Assembly (NCBI RefSeq): GCF_014195505.1 | Contig: NZ_JACIBV010000001.1 | Coordinates: 5,208,001-5,272,000, forward strand | Origin: Nonomuraea dietziae | GTDB lineage: Bacteria > Actinomycetota > Actinomycetes > Streptosporangiales > Streptosporangiaceae | DNA length: 64,000 nucleotides | Direction: 5' to 3' | Part shown: piece by piece, positions 33,175 through 41,009 of the stretch | Numbering within the stretch: the first letter of the stretch is position 1 | Layout: every line of letters starts with the position of its first letter | The notes under the pieces: generated by a model | Told to the model about the DNA's origin: nothing | The model's input: the letters and a program-made list of their open reading frames with translations, nothing else | Database searches by the model: none | Made by a program: the position numbers and the translations under genes

Positions 33175-35191
33175 CGTCATCGGTCAGGCGCAGCGCGTCG
33201 GCGGTCAGCGTGCGCAGCGCGGGATGCGCGGCGACCGCGTGCCGCAGCTCGCGCCTGACCGAGGCCGCCTGCCCGCCTTCGGCCTCCTCGACGAGCGTGT
33301 CGACGCGGCTGGCCATGTCGGCCAGGCCCGCGTCGAGCTCGTCGGCCTCCGGCGGCGCCTTGTCCTGCCTGACGGCCTCGGCCACCGCCTCCATCCTGTC
33401 GGCCACGGCGTCGAGGATGGCCACGGTCGCGTCCGTCCCCTCGGGAGCCCCCCGCATGACGGCCGCCAGCAGGATCGTGTCGTCACGCAGCCTGCGGGCG
33501 TCGGTGACGGCCTGCCTCAGCTCCTCGGGCGCCTGACCCCCGGGCTCCTTCTCCAGCGTGTCGAGCGACTCCGACAGCTTCTCCGCCGCCTGCCCGGCCG
33601 CCTCCGTGCGGTCGGGCAGCCTGTCGAGGTCACGGTCCACGAGCGTCCGCACCATACGCGCGTGCTCGCGCAGCAGGTCGACCACCAGGTCGCACACCTT
33701 GCCCGCCTCGCCCCTCGGCCACAGCAGCCGCGCGGCCAGCACCGCGAGCACACCGCCCGCCACGGTGAGCGCCACCCTGGCGCCCGCCGCGTTCCAGTTC
33801 AGCTGGATGGAGAAGTCCATCAGCATGAGCGCGAGCGGCGTGGCGAAGGTGGACCAGTAGGCGTAGCTGACCTCGCGCAGCGCGAAACCCAGCATCGCGA
33901 AGATCCACACGACCGCCACCAGCGTGCCCTGTCCCGGCACCGCGGCCAGCAGGAACGCGGCCGCCGTGGAGCCGACGATGGTGCCCGCCACCCTGAGCAC
34001 TACTCTGTCGAACGTGTCGCCGTAGGTGGGACGCAGGCCGATGAGCACCGTGAAGACCATCCACCTGCCGAAATGGTCGTGCACGTTGACCAGCAGCGCC
34101 ATCGAGACGGCCACGGCGACGCCGACCCGCGCCGCGTGCGCGATCCCGCCCTCGAACGAGGGCGTCCGCCAGGTCAGCTGCGGCAGCCTGGCAGGCACCC
34201 GCACCCCCTCGGACGAGCGCAGCGCCACCGACCGCACCGCGACCGCGATCCTGTCCATGCACCTGCGCACCTGTCCGAGCAGCGCCATCTGCACGGGTGA
34301 GGCCCGACCGCGCAAGGCCGTCACGCGCTCGGCGAAGTCGGCCACCGCAGCCAGCGCGCCGGGCACCGCGACGACACTCTCCTGCTCTGCCGACTCGCGC
34401 AGCGCCCTGGACAGCTTGCCGACCGCCTCGTCCAGCCCCTGCTGCTCGACCCCCGCCTCGATCGTCTGCGCGCGCAGGGAGCGCAGAGCGACGCTCTCGT
34501 GGAAGATCCTGGCCAGCGTGTCGGCGTACCTGTCGGGGGAGCGGTCGCTCTCCTCCGAGCTGTTGAAGGCCGCGATGGCGGTGGTCGCCGCTTCGAGCGC
34601 CCGTGACCCCTCCTCGCGCAGTTCCGTCCACTCCTCCTCCGGTACGGCGAGGCCGTCCAGCATGTCGGCCATGGCCGCCGCGGCCTGCGACAGCGCCCGC
34701 TTGAGCGGGTGGAGCCGGCGCAACGGCCACAGCGCGAGGGCCAGCGCGCAGAACAGCACCCCGCCGAGCCCCATCTGCAGCGCGGGCCCGAGCCCGGGCG
34801 GCAGCCCCGCGTAGAACCCCGAGATCGCGGCGAGCACCGGCGGGGTCCCGATCACCTTCCACTGCGCGCCCATGGCCGCGACGAGCCCGATGCCCGCCAC
34901 CGCGACCCACGGGCTCAGCGCCAGCACCGCGCCCACCCAGAAGCCCAGCATCACCAGCGGGACGGCGCGGAACAGCGTCTTGGCCCGCTCTCCGTACGGC
35001 TGGCCGTACGTGTCGCCGAACGCCGTGTAGTAGGCGCCCAGGGCGACGATCGCGCCCACGTGCGGAGCTCCTGCCAGCGCGCCGAGCCCGAGCGGGAGCG
35101 CCACCGCCGTGCCGCACAGCACGCCGTAGGACCACGGCGGCCTGGCCGGCAGCGAGAAGCCGTCGCGCAGCGCGGCGAAAGCCCCCCGCAT
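33164..35191 (-). CDS. FUSC-family membrane protein (aromatic acid exporter-like)
   Basis: Encodes 675 residues. Two blocks of about six transmembrane segments each (about 20-160 and 355-495) carry the FUSC halves, including VHDHFGRWMVFTVLIGLRPT and YGDTFDRVVLRVAGTIVGS in the second. Long cytoplasmic helices follow each block, the last with coiled-coil character (TEAAGQAAEKLSESLDTLEK). The family includes p-hydroxybenzoate efflux AaeB and YccS. It probably exports small organic acids or similar. The upstream region has a 73-bp duplication. Confidence 0.88.
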   Translation of the reverse strand: MRGAFAALRDGFSLPARPPWSYGVLCGTAVALPLGLGALAGAPHVGAIVALGAYYTAFGDTYGQPYGERAKTLFRAVPLVMLGFWVGAVLALSPWVAVAGIGLVAAMGAQWKVIGTPPVLAAISGFYAGLPPGLGPALQMGLGGVLFCALALALWPLRRLHPLKRALSQAAAAMADMLDGLAVPEEEWTELREEGSRALEAATTAIAAFNSSEESDRSPDRYADTLARIFHESVALRSLRAQTIEAGVEQQGLDEAVGKLSRALRESAEQESVVAVPGALAAVADFAERVTALRGRASPVQMALLGQVRRCMDRIAVAVRSVALRSSEGVRVPARLPQLTWRTPSFEGGIAHAARVGVAVAVSMALLVNVHDHFGRWMVFTVLIGLRPTYGDTFDRVVLRVAGTIVGSTAAAFLLAAVPGQGTLVAVVWIFAMLGFALREVSYAYWSTFATPLALMLMDFSIQLNWNAAGARVALTVAGGVLAVLAARLLWPRGEAGKVCDLVVDLLREHARMVRTLVDRDLDRLPDRTEAAGQAAEKLSESLDTLEKEPGGQAPEELRQAVTDARRLRDDTILLAAVMRGAPEGTDATVAILDAVADRMEAVAEAVRQDKAPPEADELDAGLADMASRVDTLVEEAEGGQAASVRRELRHAVAAHPALRTLTADALRLTDDVTR

Positions 35192-35246
35192 CTGAATCCC
35201 CCCGGTTCAGCTGCTCCATACCGTGCCGATGGCCGCGCCCGCCGGA

Positions 35247-35396
35247 GCTCCTACGCGCGGTTCCCACGCCCGCGTCCGCTCCGGCTACGTCGGCTTCGAC
35301 CCTCGCTCTCTCCGCCCGAGCCCCCACGCGCGGCTCCCACGCCCGCGCCCGCTCCGGCTACGTCGGCTTCGACCCTCGCTCTCTCCGCCCGAGCTC
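35247..35396. repeat. 73-bp tandem duplication upstream of FUSC gene
   Basis: A block containing CCGGCTACGTCGGCTTCGAC and CCTCGCTCTCTCCGCCCGAG occurs at 35281 and again at 35354 with a 73-bp period and few mismatches. A partial third copy begins at the SixA stop. It lies between the FUSC start and the SixA end. Confidence 0.9.
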
Positions 35397-35864
35397 CTAC
35401 GCTCCTTTGGGATCCCAGTGCGTGACCAGGCGTCCTTCCCCTGGCCAGAGGTCTACCCAAGGAGCGTCGACCTCCACCACCGCGAACGCGCCAGGGCGAA
35501 AGGACAGCTCGCCGCCCACCAGGCTGAGCGCCAGCTCCTGCACACCCGGGTTGTGCCCGCACAGCACCAGCGTCTCCACGTCGGGGTCGAGCCTGCGGAC
35601 CAGCTCGTAGAGCTCTTCGGGGTAGGCCTCGTAGATGTCGCGCTCGTAGCTGGTCTCCACGGTGGGGAAGGCCAGCTCGGCCGTCCTGGTGGTGCGTCGC
35701 GCCGGCGAGCACAGGACCAGCTCGGGGGCGAGCCCGAGCGCCTTGATCTCCTCGCCCACGCGGACGGCGTCACGCTCTCCCCTGTCGGTGAGGGGACGCT
35801 CCTTGTCGGCGAGGCCGGGGACGTGGGCGGCTTTGGCGTGCCGCAGCACGATCAGCGTGCGCAT
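35397..35864 (-). CDS. SixA-type histidine phosphatase
   Basis: Encodes 155 residues. The RHG motif is LRHAKA (His9), the second catalytic His is in LVLCGHNPG, and the family loop KERPLTDRGERDA and LCSPARRTTRTAE are present. SixA proteins dephosphorylate phosphohistidine, for example in HPt or PTS proteins. GGAGGCTGAG precedes the ATG inside the end of a 38-codon membrane-protein gene, so the two are cotranscribed. The target is unknown. Confidence 0.92.
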   Translation of the reverse strand: MRTLIVLRHAKAAHVPGLADKERPLTDRGERDAVRVGEEIKALGLAPELVLCSPARRTTRTAELAFPTVETSYERDIYEAYPEELYELVRRLDPDVETLVLCGHNPGVQELALSLVGGELSFRPGAFAVVEVDAPWVDLWPGEGRLVTHWDPKGA

Positions 35865-35867
35865 CGC

Positions 35868-35984
35868 TCAGCCTCCGCTCGACGCCCAGATGGCCAGTCC
35901 GGCGATCAGCCCGAGGATCGCCAGCATGGCCACCAAGATGATCACCAGCGTCTTGGCGCCGGAGTTTTGAGGCTGCTCTCCCAT
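35868..35984 (-). CDS. 38-residue single-span membrane protein
   Basis: The frame reads MGEQPQNSGAKTLVIILV, then a hydrophobic run to LAIWASSGG and stop: a short polar N-terminus, one transmembrane helix of about 24 residues and a tiny tail. It ends 3 bp before the SixA start. The clean topology and spacing support a real small gene. A regulatory or anchoring role for SixA is conceivable. No family name is known to me. Confidence 0.75.
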   Translation of the reverse strand: MGEQPQNSGAKTLVIILVAMLAILGLIAGLAIWASSGG

Positions 35985-36234
35985 GCCGTCCAGTCTCCCA
36001 TCAGGACCCACCGGGCTCCTTCACGGGCGACGTTTCCGACAGCCGACACCCAGCCGGCCCCTGAGAGACCCCTCCCGGCCTTCCCGACGAACACGCCCAC
36101 CCTGAGCCCCATCCGGGACCACCACCGCGCGAGGTCCACCAGGCCCGGCTTCCCGGGGACCGACTTCCTGAGGGACCGTCCCTGCCGACGAAACCGGCTA
36201 CCTCACCATCGGCGCCTTCGAGAAGCCGCCCTCT

Positions 36235-36390
36235 TCGAGAACCCCGCGTTTCGAACGATCCTGCGCACCGGAGGACCCTGCACACGAAGAACCCTCCGCG
36301 TCGAAGACCCTGCACACCCAAAATCCCTCCGGCATCGGAGGACCCCGCACATCGAAGAACCCCGCACACCGCAGGACCCCGCACGCCTAA
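36235..36390. repeat. Degenerate 17-bp repeat array, left part
   Basis: Units resembling TCGAAGAACCCCGCACA (variants GCAGGACCCCGCACGCC, GAGGACCCTGCACACGA) recur with about 17-bp spacing. The same unit family reappears in the same orientation at 37117-37215. The rest of 36001-36487 holds no supported gene. Confidence 0.8.
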
Positions 36391-36436
36391 AAACTTTTAA
36401 CAGAATGAGGTCGGCAGCATCCGAGAACATGATCGA
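36390..36436 (+). repeat. Inverted repeat arm, left
   Basis: Contains AACAGAATGAGGTCGGC followed by GAACATGAT. It is the inverted complement, with about 80% identity over 45 bp, of 37064-37113. Together the arms bracket the small membrane-protein gene. Confidence 0.85.
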
Positions 36437-36487
36437 TTGTCGAACCGGTGCGAGGAAGAGCGAGCAGCCACCATGAGTCGTCCCCGA

Positions 36488-37003
36488 TTAAGCCTGGCGA
36501 TGCATCGAGTCGCGACCTCTCCGTCGGGCGGCGACAAGGAGTGCGAAAACGCTGATCGCATAGGCGACGGGAGCCAGAGCCCAGAGCCCTCCGTACGGAA
36601 GCGTACCGAAGTAGTAGTCCGGTTGGCCGCCGGCGAGCATGTCCGCGGTGGCGTCCGCTGGCGGAAGGGTTATCGGCAGCGCTCCCAGCACGAGCCACAG
36701 ATGGAGCAGGGCCAGGACACCGCAGATTACGCTGGTGATGCCGATCAACCTGCGAGATCTTTTCATGGCGGCGACGCCTAGCAGAAGCGGCAGGACGCCG
36801 ATGACCAAGACGTCCAGAGCTATGAACTCCCGGTTCGAGACCCCGGGGAAGAAAGTGGCGAACCTTGCCAAAGGCAAGGGAGCGAAGGACCATTCGTCCT
36901 CCGTCGTAGCGAGCAACGCCCACGGCACCAGCGAAGCGCCCATCGCCACTACGAACCACGCCCACGAACCACGGGCCGTTGACGGGTTCTTCCACGTCAG
37001 CAT
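36488..37003 (-). CDS. Four-TM hypothetical membrane protein inside an inverted-repeat cassette
   Basis: Encodes 171 residues from an ATG about 12 bp after a TATACG -10-like sequence; a longer start 22 codons upstream overlaps the repeat arm. Four hydrophobic segments are visible (SWAWFVVAMGASLVPWALL; FIALDVLVIGVLPLLLGVAA; IGITSVICGVLALLHLWLVL; LAPVAYAISVFALLVA). The C-terminus is Arg-rich. No family is recognised. The gene is lower in GC and less codon-biased than its neighbours and is flanked closely by imperfect inverted repeats, which suggests it arrived as a unit. Confidence 0.65.
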   Translation of the reverse strand: MLTWKNPSTARGSWAWFVVAMGASLVPWALLATTEDEWSFAPLPLARFATFFPGVSNREFIALDVLVIGVLPLLLGVAAMKRSRRLIGITSVICGVLALLHLWLVLGALPITLPPADATADMLAGGQPDYYFGTLPYGGLWALAPVAYAISVFALLVAARRRGRDSMHRQA

Positions 37004-37063
37004 TGGAAGATCGTATAGGGCACTTCCGGAGTCGCCCCAGTTTGGGTAGACAGCCCACTCCAA

Positions 37064-37113
37064 AACCAATCATGTTCCCAGACGTGGCCGACCTCATTCT
37101 GTTGGGAGTTCTA
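37064..37113 (-). repeat. Inverted repeat arm, right
   Basis: Contains ATCATGTTCCC and GCCGACCTCATTCTGTT, complementary in inverse order to the left arm. Outside the core, CTTAGAACT against CTAAAAACT still align. Confidence 0.85.
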
Positions 37114-37116
37114 AGG

Positions 37117-37215
37117 ACCTTCAGCGTCGAAGACCCTGCGCACCCAACAGCCCCGGAGGGCCCTGCACGTCGAAGAACCCCGCACGTCGAAGGATCCTTC
37201 GCTTTGAAGGGCCTC
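37117..37215. repeat. Degenerate 17-bp repeat array, right part
   Basis: Units such as GTCGAAGACCCTGCGCA and GTCGAAGAACCCCGCAC match the array to the left of the cassette. No gene is seen in 37070-37332. Confidence 0.75.
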
Positions 37216-37285
37216 CGCTTCTACGGCCAGGGTCCCGCGCGTCGAGATGCTCTTCGATTTCGAAAAATCTCGTCCGGGCGCGCGA

Positions 37286-37313
37286 ACGGCCCGCGCCGGG
37301 TGGCGCGGGCCGT
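37286..37313 (-). terminator. Terminator of the pyrophosphatase gene
   Basis: A perfect 12-bp stem ACGGCCCGCGCC/GGCGCGGGCCGT with a 4-nt loop lies 20 bp beyond the stop on the minus strand. Confidence 0.92.
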
Positions 37314-37332
37314 CACGTGGTGCGGGTACCGG

Positions 37333-39642
37333 TCAGGGTGCGACCGGCGCGTGCTCCCTGTCCTCGGCGGGCGTGATGCTCACCGAGCGACGCTTGGAGA
37401 TGACGATCGCGACGACCACGACGCCCACCGCGACGGCGGTGATGCCGATGCGGAGCGGGGCGTTGCTCGCGTAGACCACCACGGCGGGCGCGATGAGCAG
37501 CGCGACCAGGTTCATCACCTTGATCAGCGGGTTGATGGCAGGACCGGCGGTGTCCTTGAACGGGTCACCCACGGTGTCGCCGATGACCGTGGCGGCGTGG
37601 GCCTCGGAGCCCTTGCCGCCGTGGTGACCGTCCTCGACCAGCTTCTTGGCGTTGTCCCACGCGCCACCGGAGTTGGCGAGGAAGACGGCCATCAGGGTGC
37701 CGCAGGCGATCGCGCCAGCAAGGAAGGCGCCCAGCGGCGCGTATCCCAGGGCGAACCCGACCGCGATCGGCGTCATGACCGCGAGCAGACCTGGAGTGGC
37801 CAGCTCGCGCAGCGAGTCGCGGGTGCAGATGTCGACCACGCGGCCGTACTCGGGCTTGACGGTGCCGTCCATGATGCCCGGGTTCTTGCGGAACTGGTCG
37901 CGGACCTCGAACACCACGCGCATGGCCGCCCTGCCGACCGCCATGATCGCCAGGCCGGAGAACAGGAACACCACCGCGGCGCCGATGATCAGGCCGACGA
38001 GCACGTTCGGCTGGTCGACGCCCAGGTTGAAGGTGCTGAACGCGCCCAGCGCGTCCTTCACCGACTGGCTGGCCGCCGCCAGTTCGGCTTCGACCGAGGT
38101 GCGGAAGGCGCCGAACAGCGCGGTCGCCGCCAGCACGGCCGTGGCGATCGCGATGCCCTTGGTGATGGCCTTGGTGGTGTTGCCGACCGCGTCGAGGCTC
38201 GTCAGAACCCTGGCGCCCTCGCCGTCGACGTCGCCTGACATCTCCGCGATGCCCTGCGCGTTGTCGGAGACCGGGCCGAAGGTGTCCATGGAGACGATGA
38301 CACCGACGGTGGTCAGCAGGCCGGTGCCCGCCAGCGCGACCGCGAACAGCGCGATCGTCACGTTGCCGAAGCCGAGCAGGAACGCGCCGTAGACCGCGCC
38401 ACCGATGATCAGCGCCGAGTAGACCGCCGACTCGAGGCCGACGCTGATGCCGGCCAGGATGACGGTCGCCGGGCCGGTGAGAGAGCTCTCGCCGATCTCC
38501 TTCACCGGGCGCCTGGTGGTCTCGGTGAAGTAGCCGGTGAGGATCTGGATCGCGCTGGCCAGCACCAGCCCGATCAGCACCGCCCCGATCGCGATGACCC
38601 GCGGGTTGGCGTCGGACTGCACGACCGCGCCCGACAGCTCGCCGAAGGTGGCGGGCAGGTACCAGAACGCCGCGCCCGCCACCAGGACCGCGGAGATCGC
38701 GGCCGAGATGAAGAAGCTGCGGTTGATGGCCGCCATGCCGTTGCGGTCCTTGTCGCGCAGGCCGGTGATGAAGATGCCGATGATGGCGGTGAGGACACCG
38801 ATCATGGGGACGATGAGCGGGAAGATGAGCCCCTGCTCGCCGAAGGCGACCTTGCCCAGGATGAGGCTGGCCACCAGCATGACCGCGTAGGACTCGAACA
38901 GGTCGGCCGCCATGCCGGCGCAGTCGCCGACGTTGTCGCCCACGTTGTCGGCGATGGTGGCGGGGTTGCGCGGGTCATCCTCCGGGATGCCCTGCTCGAC
39001 CTTTCCGACCAGGTCGGCGCCGACGTCGGCGGCCTTGGTGAAGATGCCGCCGCCCACTCGCATGAACATCGCGAGCAGAGCCGCGCCGAAGCCGAAGCCC
39101 TCGAGCACGCCCGGCGCGTCGCCCTGGTAGAGCAGGACGACGACCGCCGCGCCCAGCAGGCCGAGGCCGACGGTGAACATGCCTGCCACACCACCGGTGC
39201 GGAAGGCGATGCGCATCGCCTTCTTCTCACCTGATGTGCGGGCCGCGGCGGCCACGCGGACATTTCCGCGTACGGCAAGCCACATGCCCATGAAACCGGT
39301 CAGCGCCGAGAATCCCGCGCCGACGACGAAGAAGAGAGAACGCCCGATCTTCACATCGGTCGTTCCCGGAAGGAACCACAGCACGATCGGGATCAGGATC
39401 ACGAATATCGCGAGAGTCCTGAATTGACGGGTGAGATAAGCCGCCGCGCCTTCCTGTACAGCGCGCGCGATGTTCTGCATGCGTTCGGTGCCCTGGTCGG
39501 CGGCAAGGACCTCGCGCACGAGACCACCGGCCACGGCCAGCGCGATGAGGGCCACGGCCGCGACCACGACCACGATGGTGAGATTGCTTCCGCTCAGGGA
39601 CAGCGCAGAGGCTGGCTCGGCGGCCAGATAGAGCCTAGACAT
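37333..39642 (-). CDS. hppA: Membrane-bound proton-translocating pyrophosphatase
   Basis: Encodes 769 residues from the ATG with GAGGAGAACGG upstream; the longer frame has no start signal. About 16 transmembrane segments. Catalytic signatures are DVGADLVGKVEQGIPEDDPR, DNVGDNVGDCAGMAADLFES and GDTVGDPFKDTAGPAINPL. The segment AVGNTTKAITKG carries Lys at the position that distinguishes K+-independent pumps. It couples PPi hydrolysis to H+ export. Its upstream neighbours are the bldG operon genes, an order I recall as conserved in Streptomyces. Confidence 0.96.
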   Translation of the reverse strand: MSRLYLAAEPASALSLSGSNLTIVVVVAAVALIALAVAGGLVREVLAADQGTERMQNIARAVQEGAAAYLTRQFRTLAIFVILIPIVLWFLPGTTDVKIGRSLFFVVGAGFSALTGFMGMWLAVRGNVRVAAAARTSGEKKAMRIAFRTGGVAGMFTVGLGLLGAAVVVLLYQGDAPGVLEGFGFGAALLAMFMRVGGGIFTKAADVGADLVGKVEQGIPEDDPRNPATIADNVGDNVGDCAGMAADLFESYAVMLVASLILGKVAFGEQGLIFPLIVPMIGVLTAIIGIFITGLRDKDRNGMAAINRSFFISAAISAVLVAGAAFWYLPATFGELSGAVVQSDANPRVIAIGAVLIGLVLASAIQILTGYFTETTRRPVKEIGESSLTGPATVILAGISVGLESAVYSALIIGGAVYGAFLLGFGNVTIALFAVALAGTGLLTTVGVIVSMDTFGPVSDNAQGIAEMSGDVDGEGARVLTSLDAVGNTTKAITKGIAIATAVLAATALFGAFRTSVEAELAAASQSVKDALGAFSTFNLGVDQPNVLVGLIIGAAVVFLFSGLAIMAVGRAAMRVVFEVRDQFRKNPGIMDGTVKPEYGRVVDICTRDSLRELATPGLLAVMTPIAVGFALGYAPLGAFLAGAIACGTLMAVFLANSGGAWDNAKKLVEDGHHGGKGSEAHAATVIGDTVGDPFKDTAGPAINPLIKVMNLVALLIAPAVVVYASNAPLRIGITAVAVGVVVVAIVISKRRSVSITPAEDREHAPVAP

Positions 39643-39964
39643 CCGTTCTCCTCGGCAAGACGGGTACGTCCTGCCCGGACGGCGCTGCGATGTTCGGCGG
39701 GCGGTGCCAGCGGCGTCCGGGTTATGGGCTGCCGCTTCCGGTTGAGTCCCGCTGTTGTGCCGGATCACCTTGGCCGGTGCCGGGAGTCTACGCAGGGGTT
39801 CCGCGGATATGAAGGCTCTGAGGGTGGGCAATTATCGGCGTGTCCACTAAGTCCCTGACAGTGGGCCGATTTGGTATTGACAGGGAAGTATTTCCCCTAA
39901 GTTTCGGGCATCGCTTGCGCGATTTATTGATGGACCGAAACTCCGGATCGATCCAATCGTCTCG

Positions 39965-40014
39965 CGCGTGACGGCGCCCGGCCCCGCGCGCTGGAGGGGC
40001 GTCTCCCTGGAGGG
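39965..40014 (-). repeat. 50-bp dispersed repeat, copy B (inverted)
   Basis: On the minus strand it starts CCCTCCAGGGAGACGC and ends GCCGTCACGCG. It matches 21048-21097 at 46 of 50 positions. It lies 3' of the anti-sigma gene. Confidence 0.85.
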
Positions 40015-40020
40015 ACGCCG
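39999..40020 (-). terminator. Hairpin 3' of anti-sigma gene
   Basis: Arms GGCGTC/GACGCC with a partly paired CCC/GGG interior lie about 70 bp past the stop and overlap the dispersed repeat, so the repeat itself may supply the terminator. Confidence 0.5.
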
Positions 40021-40087
40021 GCCCAGCGCATCGGGTGGGGCCGGGTGCGCTTGCCGTACGTGATGGTGGGTGGACCCGCGGGAGCGG

Positions 40088-40516
40088 CTAGATGACGTGG
40101 CCGTTGGGAGCGGCCGGCCAGCTCATGCGGATGCGCATGCCCTTGGGGCTGGGGAACACCTCGACGTCGTCGGCCAGGCCGGCGATCACCGCTATTCCGA
40201 AGCCCGACATGAAGGAGTCGGACAGCGCCCCCAGATCGAGGGGCTGTTCCTGTTTGATCTCGTCACTCGGAGCCAGGTCGCTGACCGTGACCTCGAACCG
40301 CCCCGAATCGTCCTTGAGCTCGATGCGGATCGGCTCTCCCGGGCAGTGGGCGCGATGCGCCTCGACCGCCCGGGAGCAAGCCTCACCGACTGCGAGCCTG
40401 ACCTCGTCCAGGAGCGACTCCTCCACGCCGGTGCGCCGCGCGATCGCCGTGGCGACCAGCCGCGCCGTGCGCACGTGCGCAGGGAGAGCGCTGAACGTCA
40501 GCTCGACGGTAGCCAT
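40088..40516 (-). CDS. Anti-sigma factor/Ser-Thr kinase of the HATPase family, BldG partner
   Basis: Encodes 142 residues; its ATG is 2 bp after the bldG stop. The GHKL ATPase fold shows ARTARLVATAIARR, LLDEVRLAVGEACSRAVEAH (N-box with Glu and, atypically, SRAV in place of NAI), and MSGFGIAVIAGLADDVEV (G-box). RsbW/SpoIIAB-type kinases bind sigma factors and phosphorylate the STAS antagonist. In Streptomyces the gene directly after bldG encodes its cognate anti-sigma factor, so the assignment follows from order and fold. The N-box Asn replaced by Ser is notable. Confidence 0.9.
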   Translation of the reverse strand: MATVELTFSALPAHVRTARLVATAIARRTGVEESLLDEVRLAVGEACSRAVEAHRAHCPGEPIRIELKDDSGRFEVTVSDLAPSDEIKQEQPLDLGALSDSFMSGFGIAVIAGLADDVEVFPSPKGMRIRMSWPAAPNGHVI

Positions 40517-40518
40517 GA

Positions 40519-40869
40519 CTACTTGTCTCGGCCGTGAGCTTCCTTGGCCTCGTCGACCGAAGCGTAGATCCCGAAGACCTTGGTCAGTCCGGTGATCCGG
40601 AAGATCTTCAGAATGCGCTCCTGCGTGCACACCAGCTCGAGAGAGCCGTCGTGCGCGCGGACTCTCTTGAGCCCGCCGACCAGTACGCCCAGACCGGTCG
40701 AGTCGAGGAAGTCGACCTTCTCCATGTTGACGAGAAGGTGGTAGCTACCCTTGTTGACCAGGTCGATCAGAAGCTCACGCAACCTAGGCGCGGTGTAGAC
40801 ATCAATCTCACCCTCGACCTCAACGATGGTGAGTCGATCGTCCTGGTGGTGATCCAACTTCAGATCCAC
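40519..40869 (-). CDS. bldG: BldG-type anti-anti-sigma factor (STAS)
   Basis: Encodes 116 residues from a GTG preceded by GGAGGATCT. STAS hallmarks: VEVEGEIDVYTAPRLRELL, NMEKVDFLDSTGLGVLVGGL with the phospho-acceptor Ser at residue 57, and ERILKIFRITGLTKVFGIY. I recognise this as close to Streptomyces BldG, needed for aerial growth and antibiotic production. It is released or blocked by phosphorylation at that Ser. The downstream HATPase gene and the divergent DUF1998 helicase are the same neighbours as in Streptomyces. Confidence 0.93.
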   Translation of the reverse strand: MDLKLDHHQDDRLTIVEVEGEIDVYTAPRLRELLIDLVNKGSYHLLVNMEKVDFLDSTGLGVLVGGLKRVRAHDGSLELVCTQERILKIFRITGLTKVFGIYASVDEAKEAHGRDK

Positions 40870-41009
40870 AGATCCTCCAGCGCCTCGCCTGCGAAAGTAC
40901 CCTTGCGAGCCTGGCAGTCTGGAACTGCCCGACCCCGACGCGCGGCATTCAACCACGGTCGCTGCTTGTGTCTATACGAAATCACGATTCCCGGCCACTT
41001 TGCCCATGG

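Larger units (their letters stand above)
39643..40087. other. hppA upstream region
   Basis: About 445 bp without a supported gene. It holds a TTGACA hexamer on the plus strand (39877-39882), a GGGAA-GTAT-TTCCC inverted repeat (39883-39896), the second copy of the 50-bp dispersed repeat and a hairpin for the anti-sigma gene. The hppA promoter should lie here but I cannot point to it with confidence. Confidence 0.55.
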
